Below are positions 7,185-15,063 of a stretch of DNA of 17,490 nucleotides, in pieces. The first letter of the stretch is position 1, and every line of letters begins with the position of its first letter. The DNA comes from Pseudomonadota bacterium (lineage in GTDB: Bacteria; Pseudomonadota; Gammaproteobacteria; Steroidobacterales; Steroidobacteraceae): NCBI GenBank assembly GCA_021820785.1, contig JAKADE010000018.1, positions 1-17,490 of the forward strand, in the 5' to 3' direction. The notes beneath the pieces were generated by a model. That model saw only the letters and a list, made by a program, of their open reading frames with translations. It had not been told where the DNA came from and did not search any database. A program made the position numbers and the translations under genes.

Positions 7185-7666
7185 GGAGGCCGTTGTGGGG
7201 TGGCGCAGCTCGCCGATGTTTCGCGGCGACCGTGCGACTCCGCAGTGCTCGCATGTGGCGAGCCGTTATCCGCCCCGAGAGCGTGCGCATCGGTGCGGAC
7301 TGTGTTGCGGCGGCGACGATTCGGATGATTTTCCTTCCGCCCGTCAGGTGCAAGGACCTCGAAGGCACGAGGGCGGGTCCCGATGAGCAGCAATGAGGGG
7401 CGCAAGCGGACAGCCCGCGGACGGAGCCGCGGGAGCCGTTGCGCACCGAGCTGCATATGTCAAAGGAGACCCGGCGGTATCGCGCCACATTTCCGGGCTG
7501 TGATCTTCGTCTCCGTCTCGCACGACAGCGTCGTATATCTAGGACTCTAGGTATTTCAGATGCATGACGACTCAGCACCGAACCGAGTGGCGTGGCGCGA
7601 TGGGCTTGCGGGCGCGGGCCGAGCGAGGCTCCATTGCGGCCGGCGGGCTCGCTGCGGAGGGATCCG
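7185..7666 (+). other. Gene-free interval upstream of the first GGDEF-EAL gene
   Basis: About 480 bp hold no supported coding frame; the frames present are short or have arginine-rich shadow composition. It contains a perfect 7-bp inverted repeat, CCCGCGG-6 nt-CCGCGGG (7414-7433), and a short AT-richer patch with a repeated CTAGG near 7537-7560 that may hold the promoter of the next gene. I looked for a GEMM-type cyclic-di-GMP riboswitch core and did not see one. Confidence 0.4.
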
Positions 7667-10342
7667 ATGATGTTCGCGGCGGTCGGGGGCGGCGTGATTG
7701 CGCTGGCTTTTGCCGCCATCACGTTCATTCGACACGGGCGCTCCGTGGACGACGTTCCGCTCAGCGGCCACGAGCTATTCGCCTCCACGCCGGATGCGCT
7801 GCTCGTCGTCGATCGTCACGGGCGGATCGTGCAGGCCAATCCACTCGCGGCGGAGCTGTTCGGCTGGAGCGCGGGGGCGCTGGTCGGAGAGCCTGTCGAG
7901 CGGCTGGTTCCCGGCTTTAGCGACGAGTGCAAGGCGGCACACCGCGACGGTCGAGTCCGGGTTGGAGCCCTGGAATGCGGTCGAGTGATGCTCGGGACAC
8001 GCCGCGACGGCAGCGAGTTTCCGCTCGAGATCAGCTTGAGCAAGCTGTCCTCCGGGGTGCTGATTGCAGCGGCTCGCGATCACACGGAGGTGCGCGCGCA
8101 GCTCGAGCAGAACCTGTTCCTGAATCGCATGTACTCGACGCTGGCCGAGACCAACCAGCTGATTGCGCGCTGTGAGAGTGAGGCGGAGCTGTTCGACAGG
8201 GTCTGCCAGATCGCGGTGCGTTTCGGCGAGCTGCGCTTGGCCTGGATCGGCCAGTCCGATCCGGCCTCAGGGCGGATCAAGCCGCTCGCCCGCTGCAGCG
8301 CATCGCGTCAGTTCGAGCGGTATCTGAACGATTTGTCCGTGCACGTCAGCGCAAGCCGCCCCGAGGGACGCGGACCGGTTGGAGTCGCGTGGCGCGAAGG
8401 GCATGCCGTGTTCGTGCAGGATTTCCGCCAGGATCCGCGTATGGCGCCGTGGCGCACCGAAGGCGCCCCGGTGTTGTGGGGCTCGTGCGCGGCGCTGCCG
8501 CTGCGTCGTGGCGGCGCGGTCTACGCGCTGCTCGTGCTGTACGACACGCAGCCGGAGGCATTTACCGACAAGATCCGCGATCTGCTCGAGCGCATGGTCG
8601 TCGACATCGAATACGCGCTCGATCGGATCGAGTTGCGCGCCGAACGGGAGCGCGCGGCGCAGGAACTGCATATCGCGGCGCTCGCCTTCGAGTCGAGCGG
8701 CGCGATGCTCGTGACGGATGCGGCAGGACGGGTGATTCGGGTCAATGAAGCGCTGCGCATGATGAGCGGTTACGGTCCGGACGAACTGCTCGGCCAGGAA
8801 CTACCGGTATTGTGTGCCGCCTCGCTGCCGCCGCTCGGGGAACTGCTCGCGCAGGTGCGTCTGTCCGCCCGCTGGCAGGGAGAGATCTGGGCTCGGCGCA
8901 AGAGCGGTGAGGAGTACCCGGTGTGGCTCTCGCTCACTGGGGTGCGGGGCGACGGTGGGCGCTGGACGCACTACATCGCTGCACTGACCGATCTGTCCGA
9001 CCAGAAGGACTCCGAGCAGCGCATCTCGCGCCTGCTGAACTTCGATGCACTCACCGGACTGCCGAACCGGCGCTTCATGCTCGATCGGCTCCGTTCGGCC
9101 GTGCAGTGGGCCGAGCACGCAGGCGGCCACGGTGCGGCGCTGCTGATCGGCCTCGACAAGTTTCAGGCCGTCAACGACATGCTCGGGCATCAGGCGGGCG
9201 ACATCCTGCTGCAGCAGACCGCCGAGCGGCTGCGCGCGGCCGTTCCGGGGGAGGATCTGGTCGGGCGGGTCGGCGGGGACGAGTTCCTGCTGGTGCTCGA
9301 GGACCTCGGTGCCGACGCCGCGCGTGCCGATGCGGCCGCGGGTCGGACCGCCGAGGATCTGCTGGCCACGATCTTGCAGCCGCATCTGATCGGCGGGCAG
9401 ATGGTTTCGTGCTCGGCGAGCATAGGCATCGCGCCGTGGGGTGGACAGGCCGGCGCGGGGTTCAACGAGCTGCTCAAGCGCGCCGACGTGGCACTGCAGG
9501 CCGCCAAGGATGCCGGGCGCAACGCGGTGCGGCTGTTCTCCCCGGGGATGCAACTCGCGCTCGAGCGGCGCTCGCGGCTGGAGTCACGTCTGCGGCATGA
9601 GTTCAGCACCGATCAGCTCGAGCTGTATTTCCAGCGGCGCGTCGATCTGGACGGCACGACCCGCAGCGCGGAGGCGCTGCTGCGCTGGAACGATCCGCAG
9701 CGTGGGGTCGTTTCACCGCTCGAACTGATTCCGCTCGCCGAGGAGATCGGTCTGATTCACGAGATCGGCCGCTGGGCGCTCGGGCGCGCCTGCCGGCAGC
9801 TGCGCGAGTGGTCGCGTCCGGGCAGTCCGGCGCGCGGGCTCAAAGTGGCCGTGAACATAAGCCCCAAACAGCTCGCTGCCGAGCACTTCGTTGCCGAGGT
9901 CAGCGACATCATCGCCCGGACCGGCATCGATCCGAGCCTGCTCGAGCTGGAAATCACCGAGGGTCTGCCGATCCATGACATGGATGACGTGATCCCCAAG
10001 ATGCACGCCCTGCGTCGGCTCGGCGTCAGCTTTGCGATTGACGATTTTGGCATCGGCTATTCTTCGCTCTCGTACCTGCGCCAGCTGCCGATCAGTATCC
10101 TGAAAATTGATCGCAGCTTCGTCACCGGCATGTCCCATCCGGGCGGGGAGACGCTTGTCCATACGATCGTGCAGATGGCGCGCAGCCTCGCCCTGGAGGT
10201 GATCGCCGAGGGCGTCGAGACGCAGTGGCAGTGGGACACCCTCGTGCGCCAAGGCTGCGACCAGTACCAGGGCTACCTGTTCGGGCGGCCGGTGCCCATC
10301 GAGGCGTTCGACCGCGACCTGATCGCGATCACCGCCGCCTGA
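7667..10342 (+). CDS. Membrane-anchored PAS-GAF-PAS-GGDEF-EAL protein, probable cyclic-di-GMP phosphodiesterase
   Basis: The 891-residue protein has one N-terminal membrane helix (about 2-22), a PAS domain (35-140), GAF (155-320), a second PAS (332-445), GGDEF (450-625) and EAL (638-885). EAL residues for cyclic-di-GMP hydrolysis are present: E669 (EAL), N730, E762, D792-D793, K813, E848, Q868. The GGDEF signature at 536-540 is intact, but the first metal-binding Asp of the usual DxDxFK motif is Gly495 (ALLIGLDKF) and the following Lys is Gln500. Cyclase activity is therefore doubtful, and the domain may only bind GTP to regulate the EAL. The RxxD inhibitory site is absent (PGED instead). The start is ATG 7667, with GGAGGG 5 nt upstream; a longer frame from ATG 7592 lacks this support. 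A related EAL gene follows 113 nt downstream. Confidence 0.93.
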   Translation: MMFAAVGGGVIALAFAAITFIRHGRSVDDVPLSGHELFASTPDALLVVDRHGRIVQANPLAAELFGWSAGALVGEPVERLVPGFSDECKAAHRDGRVRVGALECGRVMLGTRRDGSEFPLEISLSKLSSGVLIAAARDHTEVRAQLEQNLFLNRMYSTLAETNQLIARCESEAELFDRVCQIAVRFGELRLAWIGQSDPASGRIKPLARCSASRQFERYLNDLSVHVSASRPEGRGPVGVAWREGHAVFVQDFRQDPRMAPWRTEGAPVLWGSCAALPLRRGGAVYALLVLYDTQPEAFTDKIRDLLERMVVDIEYALDRIELRAERERAAQELHIAALAFESSGAMLVTDAAGRVIRVNEALRMMSGYGPDELLGQELPVLCAASLPPLGELLAQVRLSARWQGEIWARRKSGEEYPVWLSLTGVRGDGGRWTHYIAALTDLSDQKDSEQRISRLLNFDALTGLPNRRFMLDRLRSAVQWAEHAGGHGAALLIGLDKFQAVNDMLGHQAGDILLQQTAERLRAAVPGEDLVGRVGGDEFLLVLEDLGADAARADAAAGRTAEDLLATILQPHLIGGQMVSCSASIGIAPWGGQAGAGFNELLKRADVALQAAKDAGRNAVRLFSPGMQLALERRSRLESRLRHEFSTDQLELYFQRRVDLDGTTRSAEALLRWNDPQRGVVSPLELIPLAEEIGLIHEIGRWALGRACRQLREWSRPGSPARGLKVAVNISPKQLAAEHFVAEVSDIIARTGIDPSLLELEITEGLPIHDMDDVIPKMHALRRLGVSFAIDDFGIGYSSLSYLRQLPISILKIDRSFVTGMSHPGGETLVHTIVQMARSLALEVIAEGVETQWQWDTLVRQGCDQYQGYLFGRPVPIEAFDRDLIAITAA

Positions 10343-10366
10343 GCGGCGCGGTGTGACGCTCGTCAC
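10333..10366 (+). terminator. Two small hairpins at the end of the first GGDEF-EAL gene
   Basis: CGCCGC-CTGA-GCGGCG (10333-10348) has the stop codon in its loop. It is followed by GTGAC-GCTC-GTCAC (10353-10366). Both stems are perfect but no T-run follows. They may attenuate read-through into the next gene. Confidence 0.3.
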
Positions 10367-10442
10367 GGCCGGCAGCCCGGCGGCGGCCCGCGCTGCGGTC
10401 TGACCGCGATCTGGTCGATACTTCTCGGAGAGGAACCTCCGT

Positions 10443-10448
10443 TACGCT
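10443..10448 (+). promoter_or_regulatory. -10-like box TACGCT close to the second EAL gene start
   Basis: TACGCT ends 7 nt before the ATG at 10456, so transcription would begin at or next to the start codon. No convincing -35 hexamer is present. The ATG lacks a nearby Shine-Dalgarno sequence, which agrees with a leaderless or near-leaderless message. Confidence 0.35.
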
Positions 10449-10455
10449 GCCGTCC

Positions 10456-12651
10456 ATGTTGCAGGAGCTTCCGCCGTCCGCACCCGAATGTGACCCCGTC
10501 GAGGGGGCGTTCTACGCCTATGTCGGCTGGGCGCGCAGCATTCTCGGGGAGCTGCAGGGGATCTGCGTGTTCGATGGCGCGCTCGGCGTCCTGGAGTCCT
10601 GGGGTGCGCTGCAGGCAGCGCCGTGCGCCGCACGGATGCGCGAACTGGGGTGGCTGACGGGCGGTCCGCTCGAGCCCGTTCGCGACGTCAGCGCGGGCGT
10701 GCAGCAGGTGCTGCTGCCGCTGGCCTCGGCCGACGGGAAGCTGCTGGGCGCGGTGGCGCTGTCGTGCGCCTGCGCGCACCCTGAGCAGCCACCCGATCCC
10801 GCCGCGGCGCTGCAGCCGCTCATGGGATGCCTGCGCCGTCAGCTCGAGGAGGATCAGGCGCGCAAGACGGCGATCCAGCTGCTCACCGAGCGTACTGCGG
10901 ATCTGCAGTGGCTGCTCGAATTGCCCGGCCCGGCGCAGCAGGCGCCCGGCGGCAGCTCGAGCCTGCACACACTGCTCTCGGCGGCCACCACCCGCATGCG
11001 CAGCGCCCTCGGCGTCCTGTATCTGCCTGACAACCACCTTTCCCTGCTGCAGTCCGGCGGAGCGATCCCTGACGAGGAGTGTGCCGAGTTGTGGCAGCGC
11101 TCCCGCGTGCAGATGAGTGCCTGGGTGCGACAGAAGCGCCGGCCGCTGGTGCTCAACGGTCGCGGCGGCACCGCTGCGCCGCGCTGCAAGATTCTGCTCG
11201 CACCGATCGCTGCGGATTGCGGTCCGGTGCTCGGCGTGCTCGCCTTCTTCCGTCCGTCCGATGCGACGGACTTCCGCCAGCGTCATCTGCGGCTTGCCGG
11301 ACACCTCGGTCGTCTGGCGGCCGGGATGGTCGATTCGCAATTCGACAGCGTCACCGGACTGTATACCCGCGAGGGCCTGGAGCAGGTCTACTCGCGCGTC
11401 CTCGGCGCGGCCAGCGACGGCTGCCACAGCGTCTTGTACCTCGACGTCGATCAGATGCACGTGGTCAACGAACTGTACGGCTTCGAAATCGGCAACGAAC
11501 TGCTGGTGCGCGTCGCCGATCTGCTCGCGCCGCCGCAACTGCCGGACAGTGCACTCGCAGCGCGCGTCAGCGCGGACCGCTTCGCGGTACTGCTGCCCGA
11601 TACCGACGTTTCCGTGGCTGCCGTGCTCGCACAGCAGCTGCAGGAGCGGATCTGCCGCCTCGCCATCGGACCGGTGGACAACCCCATCGACGTGTCCGTC
11701 AGCGGTGGCGTGGCTGCGCTGTTGATGCTGCCGCAGGGTCTGGCGCGGGCGCTAGCGGCCGCGGAACTGGCCTGCAAGACGGCCAAGAAACGAGGCCGCA
11801 ACCGCCTCAAGGTCGATACGTGCGACGATGGAACCATGCTGCGTCGGCATGTCGATGCAGTGACGGTCGGGCAGCTGCGCGCGGCGCTGAAATCCGAGCA
11901 GCTGATGCTCTACGCGCAGCGCATCGAGCCGTTGCGCAACCGGAACCTGCCGGGCGGGTACGAGGTCCTGGTCCGTCTCAACGATCCGACCGAGGGCGTC
12001 GTGCTGCCCGGGAGTCTCGTCGCCGTCGCAGAGCGTTACCAGATGCTGCCGGCGATCGACCGATGGGTGGTGCGCAAGACGCTGCAGACGCTTGCCGCGC
12101 ACCGTGAGGTGCTCGAGGCGAGTGGTATCGGCATTTCGATCAATCTCTCAGGGCAGTCGATCGGTGACGAGGCCTTCGCGCGCCAGCTCGGCGAGGAACT
12201 GCGCGCCGCGCAGTTGCCGCCCGGCATCATCACCTTCGAGATCACCGAGCAGGCCGCGGTGAGCAGTCTGGCGCGCGCCGAGGAGATGATCCGCCGGCTC
12301 GCCCCGTGGAACTGCCGCTTCGCCCTCGATGATTTCGGCACCGGTGCGAACTCGCTGACCTATCTCAACGCGCTGCCGATCGGTCGGGTGAAGATCGACG
12401 GCTCGTTCGTGCGCGACATCCTGACCAATCCGCGATCCCAGGCGACGGTGCGCGGCATCGTCGAGCTTGCCAGGGGGTTCTCCATCGACACGGTGGCGGA
12501 GTTCGTCGAGAACCGCGCGATCGCCGAGCGGGTCGGGGAGCTCGGCGTCGATTACGCGCAGGGCTACGCCTTCGGCCGGCCCGAGCCGCTCGAAGATGCG
12601 CTCGAGAAACTGAAACAAGAGGACTCGCAGCGCCTGTTGCTCGAGGCCTGA
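10456..12651 (+). CDS. GAF-like sensor with degenerate GGDEF and EAL domain, probable cyclic-di-GMP phosphodiesterase
   Basis: The 731-residue protein has no membrane helix, so it is probably cytoplasmic. Two GAF-like regions (about 20-125 and 150-290) precede a GGDEF-fold domain (295-455) and an EAL domain (465-715). The cyclase signature is lost: residues 372-376 read SADRF, and the usual GHxxGD is GFEIGN, although the metal-binding D330 remains (YLDVDQM). The EAL motif is EVL (503-505) with the catalytic Glu kept, and N563, E595, D625-D626, K646, E682 and Q702 are all in place. I therefore infer phosphodiesterase activity, with the degenerate GGDEF as a regulatory module. The ATG at 10456 has no good Shine-Dalgarno sequence. 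It may be co-transcribed with the upstream GGDEF-EAL gene, or start from its own -10 box. Confidence 0.9.
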   Translation: MLQELPPSAPECDPVEGAFYAYVGWARSILGELQGICVFDGALGVLESWGALQAAPCAARMRELGWLTGGPLEPVRDVSAGVQQVLLPLASADGKLLGAVALSCACAHPEQPPDPAAALQPLMGCLRRQLEEDQARKTAIQLLTERTADLQWLLELPGPAQQAPGGSSSLHTLLSAATTRMRSALGVLYLPDNHLSLLQSGGAIPDEECAELWQRSRVQMSAWVRQKRRPLVLNGRGGTAAPRCKILLAPIAADCGPVLGVLAFFRPSDATDFRQRHLRLAGHLGRLAAGMVDSQFDSVTGLYTREGLEQVYSRVLGAASDGCHSVLYLDVDQMHVVNELYGFEIGNELLVRVADLLAPPQLPDSALAARVSADRFAVLLPDTDVSVAAVLAQQLQERICRLAIGPVDNPIDVSVSGGVAALLMLPQGLARALAAAELACKTAKKRGRNRLKVDTCDDGTMLRRHVDAVTVGQLRAALKSEQLMLYAQRIEPLRNRNLPGGYEVLVRLNDPTEGVVLPGSLVAVAERYQMLPAIDRWVVRKTLQTLAAHREVLEASGIGISINLSGQSIGDEAFARQLGEELRAAQLPPGIITFEITEQAAVSSLARAEEMIRRLAPWNCRFALDDFGTGANSLTYLNALPIGRVKIDGSFVRDILTNPRSQATVRGIVELARGFSIDTVAEFVENRAIAERVGELGVDYAQGYAFGRPEPLEDALEKLKQEDSQRLLLEA

Positions 12652-12685
12652 GCGGCTGCGCGCGCGACCCGGCGGTCCGATCGGT

Positions 12686-12691
12686 TATGCT
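12686..12691 (+). promoter_or_regulatory. -10-like box TATGCT just before the LacI-family gene
   Basis: TATGCT ends 8 nt before the ATG at 12700 and sits in the string GTTATGCTGCGC. A near copy, GTTATGCTGTGC, precedes the fructokinase gene at 16599-16610. The spacing predicts a leaderless transcript, in keeping with the missing Shine-Dalgarno sequence. The 8-bp palindrome CCGATCGG (12677-12684) abuts the box and could be an operator. Confidence 0.4.
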
Positions 12692-12699
12692 GCGCACCT

Positions 12700-13737
12700 A
12701 TGAAGCAGCGTGCGCGGGACAGCAGCCGCGGCAAAGCCGCGAAAATGACCGATATCGCGCGCCTGGCGGGGGTGCACGTGTCGACGGTGTCGCGCGCGCT
12801 GGCAGGCAGCCCACTGGTCGAGGCCGGCAAGCGCAAGCGTATCGAGCAGCTCGCCCGGGAGCACGGCTACGTCGTCAATCCGGTGGCCCGCAGTCTGCGG
12901 CTGAAGCGCACGCAGATAGTTTCGGTGATGATTCCGCTGCAGCACGAGGCAGGCCAGCCGCTGACTGATCCGTTCTTCGTCGCCATGCTCGGCCATCTGG
13001 CCGAGGCGGTCACGCAGCGTGGCTACGGACTGCACCTGCAAAAAGCGGTGCGCCCGACGCATGAATGGCTGGGCGAGGCGATCGCCTCGGGCCGCAGCGA
13101 CGGCATTGTCGTGATCGGCCAGAGCACCGAGCACGAGACGCTGCAGCGCGCGGCGGAAACCTACCTGCCGCTGGTGGTTTGGGGGGCGCAGCTGCCGGGC
13201 CAGAAATACTGCTCGGTGGGCTCGGATAATCCCGGCGGCGCTCGTGCTGCGGTGCGACATCTGCTGCACTGCGGCCGGCGGCGGATCGTCTTTCTCGGCG
13301 ATCCGACCGGACCGGAGCTTCGCCAGCGCTACGAGGGTTATGAGCGAGCCCTGCAGGACGCGCCGCGCGGCACTGCGCCGGCGCGCCTGGTGCCGGCGCA
13401 TCTGACGCCGGATGCAGCCTACCAGGCGGTGCGCGATTGCCTGCGGGCCGGGGAGTCTTTCGATGCTCTGTTTGCGGCCACCGACGTGATTGCGATCAGT
13501 GCCATGCGCGCGCTCGTGAACGAGGGCCGTTCAGTCCCCGAGGATGTCGCGGTGGTCGGCTTCGATGACATTGCGATCGCTGCGCACACGACACCCAGTC
13601 TGACCACCGTACGTCAGGACGTCGAACTCGGCGCACGCACGCTCATCGATTTGCTGTTCCGTCGCATTGAGGGAGAACAGACCGAATCGGTGACGTTGCC
13701 GGTCGAGCTGATGATCAGGGAGTCGGCGCCGGGGTGA
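12700..13737 (+). CDS. LacI-family transcriptional regulator, probable repressor of the sucrose genes
   Basis: The 345-residue protein has a basic 15-residue extension and then the LacI helix-turn-helix (17-34, TDIARLAGVHVSTVSRAL). The hinge helix NPVARSL (60-66) carries the Leu that normally inserts at a central CpG of the operator. A periplasmic-binding-protein-like sugar-sensing domain fills the rest, including the usual PEDVAVVGFDDIAIAAHTTP stretch followed by LTTVRQD. Its neighbours are an MFS transporter, sucrose phosphorylase and fructokinase, so sucrose or a product is the likely inducer. The palindrome at 15003-15020, with central CG, is the probable target. Its 3' end overlaps the convergent MFS gene by 23 bp. 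Met16 is an alternative start that would remove the extension. Confidence 0.93.
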   Translation: MKQRARDSSRGKAAKMTDIARLAGVHVSTVSRALAGSPLVEAGKRKRIEQLAREHGYVVNPVARSLRLKRTQIVSVMIPLQHEAGQPLTDPFFVAMLGHLAEAVTQRGYGLHLQKAVRPTHEWLGEAIASGRSDGIVVIGQSTEHETLQRAAETYLPLVVWGAQLPGQKYCSVGSDNPGGARAAVRHLLHCGRRRIVFLGDPTGPELRQRYEGYERALQDAPRGTAPARLVPAHLTPDAAYQAVRDCLRAGESFDALFAATDVIAISAMRALVNEGRSVPEDVAVVGFDDIAIAAHTTPSLTTVRQDVELGARTLIDLLFRRIEGEQTESVTLPVELMIRESAPG

Positions 13738-14983
13738 GTGTGGCCGGCGTTTCCGGCGCGTACTCGCGCTGTTCCATGGCACGCAGCCGGCGTCTCGAGG
13801 CGCCGCTCAGTGCATTGACCCCGAGACCGAGCGCGAGCAGCAGCGCAAATCCCGTGGCGAGCACGAATCCGTAGCGCGGACTGCGGTACGCGTCGCTGAC
13901 CGCACCCATGGCGAAAGGTGCGAGTGCAGCGGCGAGCGCCGTAAATGCCAGCAGCAGCCCGGACACGCGGCCGTGCTCGGCTTTGGGGAATCCGCTGATG
14001 CCCTTGGAGTTGATGGTCGGGTAGATCACCGACATGAACAGGCCCGAGAGCGGCAGCAGGATCAGCCCGACGTGCGAGCCGCCGGCGAGACTTCCGGCGA
14101 AACAGCCGAAAATGGCGATGCTGAGGAGGGCGAGTGCCGTGGCCCAGGAGCACCGTGCCAGCAGCCACGACCCGAGCAGACGGCCGGCGGCCCGCAGCAC
14201 GAAAAATGCCGTCAGTGCATAGGGAACGAACGCGATGAGCGCGCCGTGGTAGAAGCCGAGATATGTGGGCATCCACACGTAGATGGCGACCTCGACCGCA
14301 ACATAGAGCGAGATAAGGCAGGAGAAACTGAGCGCGTACGGATCACGCAGCAGCGCGAGGGTCGGCAGCAGGCCTGCCGGCGGGCGTTCGGTGCGCCGCT
14401 CCGCGGGATATTCGGCGAGCAGTGCGAGCACGATGAGCAGGGCGCATACGCCGGCGGCTACCACATACAGCCACTTCCACGACAGCCGGTCGGTGAGCAG
14501 CAGCGCCACGACGGCCGGACCGATGATCGAGCCGATGCCGAAGAAGCCCTCGAGCAGGTTCATCAGCCCGGTGTGCTGCGCAGTCGAGCGCGAAACGTCC
14601 CCGACGAGCGCCAGCGCGCCGGTCTTGAAGATGCTGACGCCGAGCCCCTCGAGCGCAAGCAGCGCGACGAACTGCCCGAAACTGCTGCCGAGGGCGAACA
14701 TCGCCGAGGCCACCCCGTACAGCGCCAGCCCGATGATGATCGTCGGCTTGCGGCCCAGGCGGTCGGCGAGAAACCCCAGCAGCACCGCGCCGGCGGCCAT
14801 TGCGGCCATGGGTGCATATTGAAAGGCCGAGGCGGCCTTCATGCTCAGGTGAAACTCGGCGATGATCTTCGGGATGACGCTGCCGACGGCATCGGAGGTC
14901 ATGGCGAACATCAGAAACATCAGACAGGTGAGCGCGCGGATGATGGCGAAGTTGCGCGCCGCAGCCGATGACTGACCGGTCAT
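13715..14983 (-). CDS. MFS transporter, probable sugar importer of the sucrose locus
   Basis: The 422-residue product has the length and about 12 hydrophobic helices of a major facilitator. Motif A between helices 2 and 3 is clear (GFLADRLGRKP), and a long basic/proline-rich loop (PAERRTERPPAG) separates the two halves. The C-terminal tail is polar and Pro/Thr-rich. I chose ATG 14983 because a run of six G (complement of 14986-14991) lies just upstream; a longer frame from 15019 would begin inside the operator. The divergent position next to sucrose phosphorylase, with a shared operator, suggests uptake of sucrose across the inner membrane. The family sequence alone does not fix substrate or direction, so fructose or another glucoside cannot be excluded. 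Confidence 0.9.
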   Translation of the reverse strand: MTGQSSAAARNFAIIRALTCLMFLMFAMTSDAVGSVIPKIIAEFHLSMKAASAFQYAPMAAMAAGAVLLGFLADRLGRKPTIIIGLALYGVASAMFALGSSFGQFVALLALEGLGVSIFKTGALALVGDVSRSTAQHTGLMNLLEGFFGIGSIIGPAVVALLLTDRLSWKWLYVVAAGVCALLIVLALLAEYPAERRTERPPAGLLPTLALLRDPYALSFSCLISLYVAVEVAIYVWMPTYLGFYHGALIAFVPYALTAFFVLRAAGRLLGSWLLARCSWATALALLSIAIFGCFAGSLAGGSHVGLILLPLSGLFMSVIYPTINSKGISGFPKAEHGRVSGLLLAFTALAAALAPFAMGAVSDAYRSPRYGFVLATGFALLLALGLGVNALSGASRRRLRAMEQREYAPETPATLTPAPTP

Positions 14984-14992
14984 GTTCCCCCC

Positions 14993-15022
14993 TTTACATT
15001 CCAATACAATCGATTGCATTAT
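14993..15022 (+). promoter_or_regulatory. Promoter for sucrose phosphorylase
   Basis: TTTACA (14993-14998, five of six matches to TTGACA) and CATTAT (15017-15022) are separated by 18 nt. The predicted start near 15029 leaves a leader of about 35 nt. The palindromic operator fills the spacer, so a bound LacI protein should block this promoter. Confidence 0.55.
15003..15020. promoter_or_regulatory. LacI-type operator between the divergent sucrose genes
   Basis: AATACAATCGATTGCATT is an 18-bp palindrome with one mismatched pair. Its core CAATCGATTG (15007-15016) is perfect. The central CG flanked by AAT/ATT fits the general LacI-family half-site layout (AAnCGnTT). It lies in the spacer of the rightward promoter and abuts the -10 of the leftward one. 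The LacI-family gene next to the locus is the obvious candidate to bind it. Confidence 0.7.
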
Positions 15023-15046
15023 AGCTGCGACCGGCCTCGCCGTAAA
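15018..15046 (-). promoter_or_regulatory. Promoter for the MFS transporter
   Basis: On the minus strand, TTTACG (complement of 15041-15046) and a perfect TATAAT (complement of 15018-15023) are exactly 17 nt apart. Transcription would start around 15011, inside the operator palindrome. This is the strongest promoter-like pair I found in the window. Confidence 0.65.
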
Positions 15047-15063
15047 TCGACCGCGCCTCCACC

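Noticed and set aside
6278..7456. 392-codon minus-strand open frame opposite the receptor gene
   Set aside because: Arg/His-rich shadow composition, antisense to a clear TonB-dependent receptor, no recognisable domain.
7185..7666. Cyclic-di-GMP riboswitch upstream of the GGDEF-EAL gene
   Set aside because: The conserved GEMM core bases were not seen; only generic GC-rich hairpins are present.
7039..7788. 249-codon minus-strand open frame across the receptor/GGDEF gap
   Set aside because: Runs into two real genes at both ends, Arg/Ser/Pro-rich, no domain, and no Shine-Dalgarno support noticed.
10363..11538. 391-codon minus-strand open frame opposite the second EAL gene
   Set aside because: Shadow frame; the plus-strand GAF-GGDEF-EAL protein explains the coding pattern.
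13973..14971. 332-codon plus-strand open frame opposite the MFS gene
   Set aside because: Extremely charged E/R/G/Q composition, as expected for the complement of hydrophobic membrane segments.
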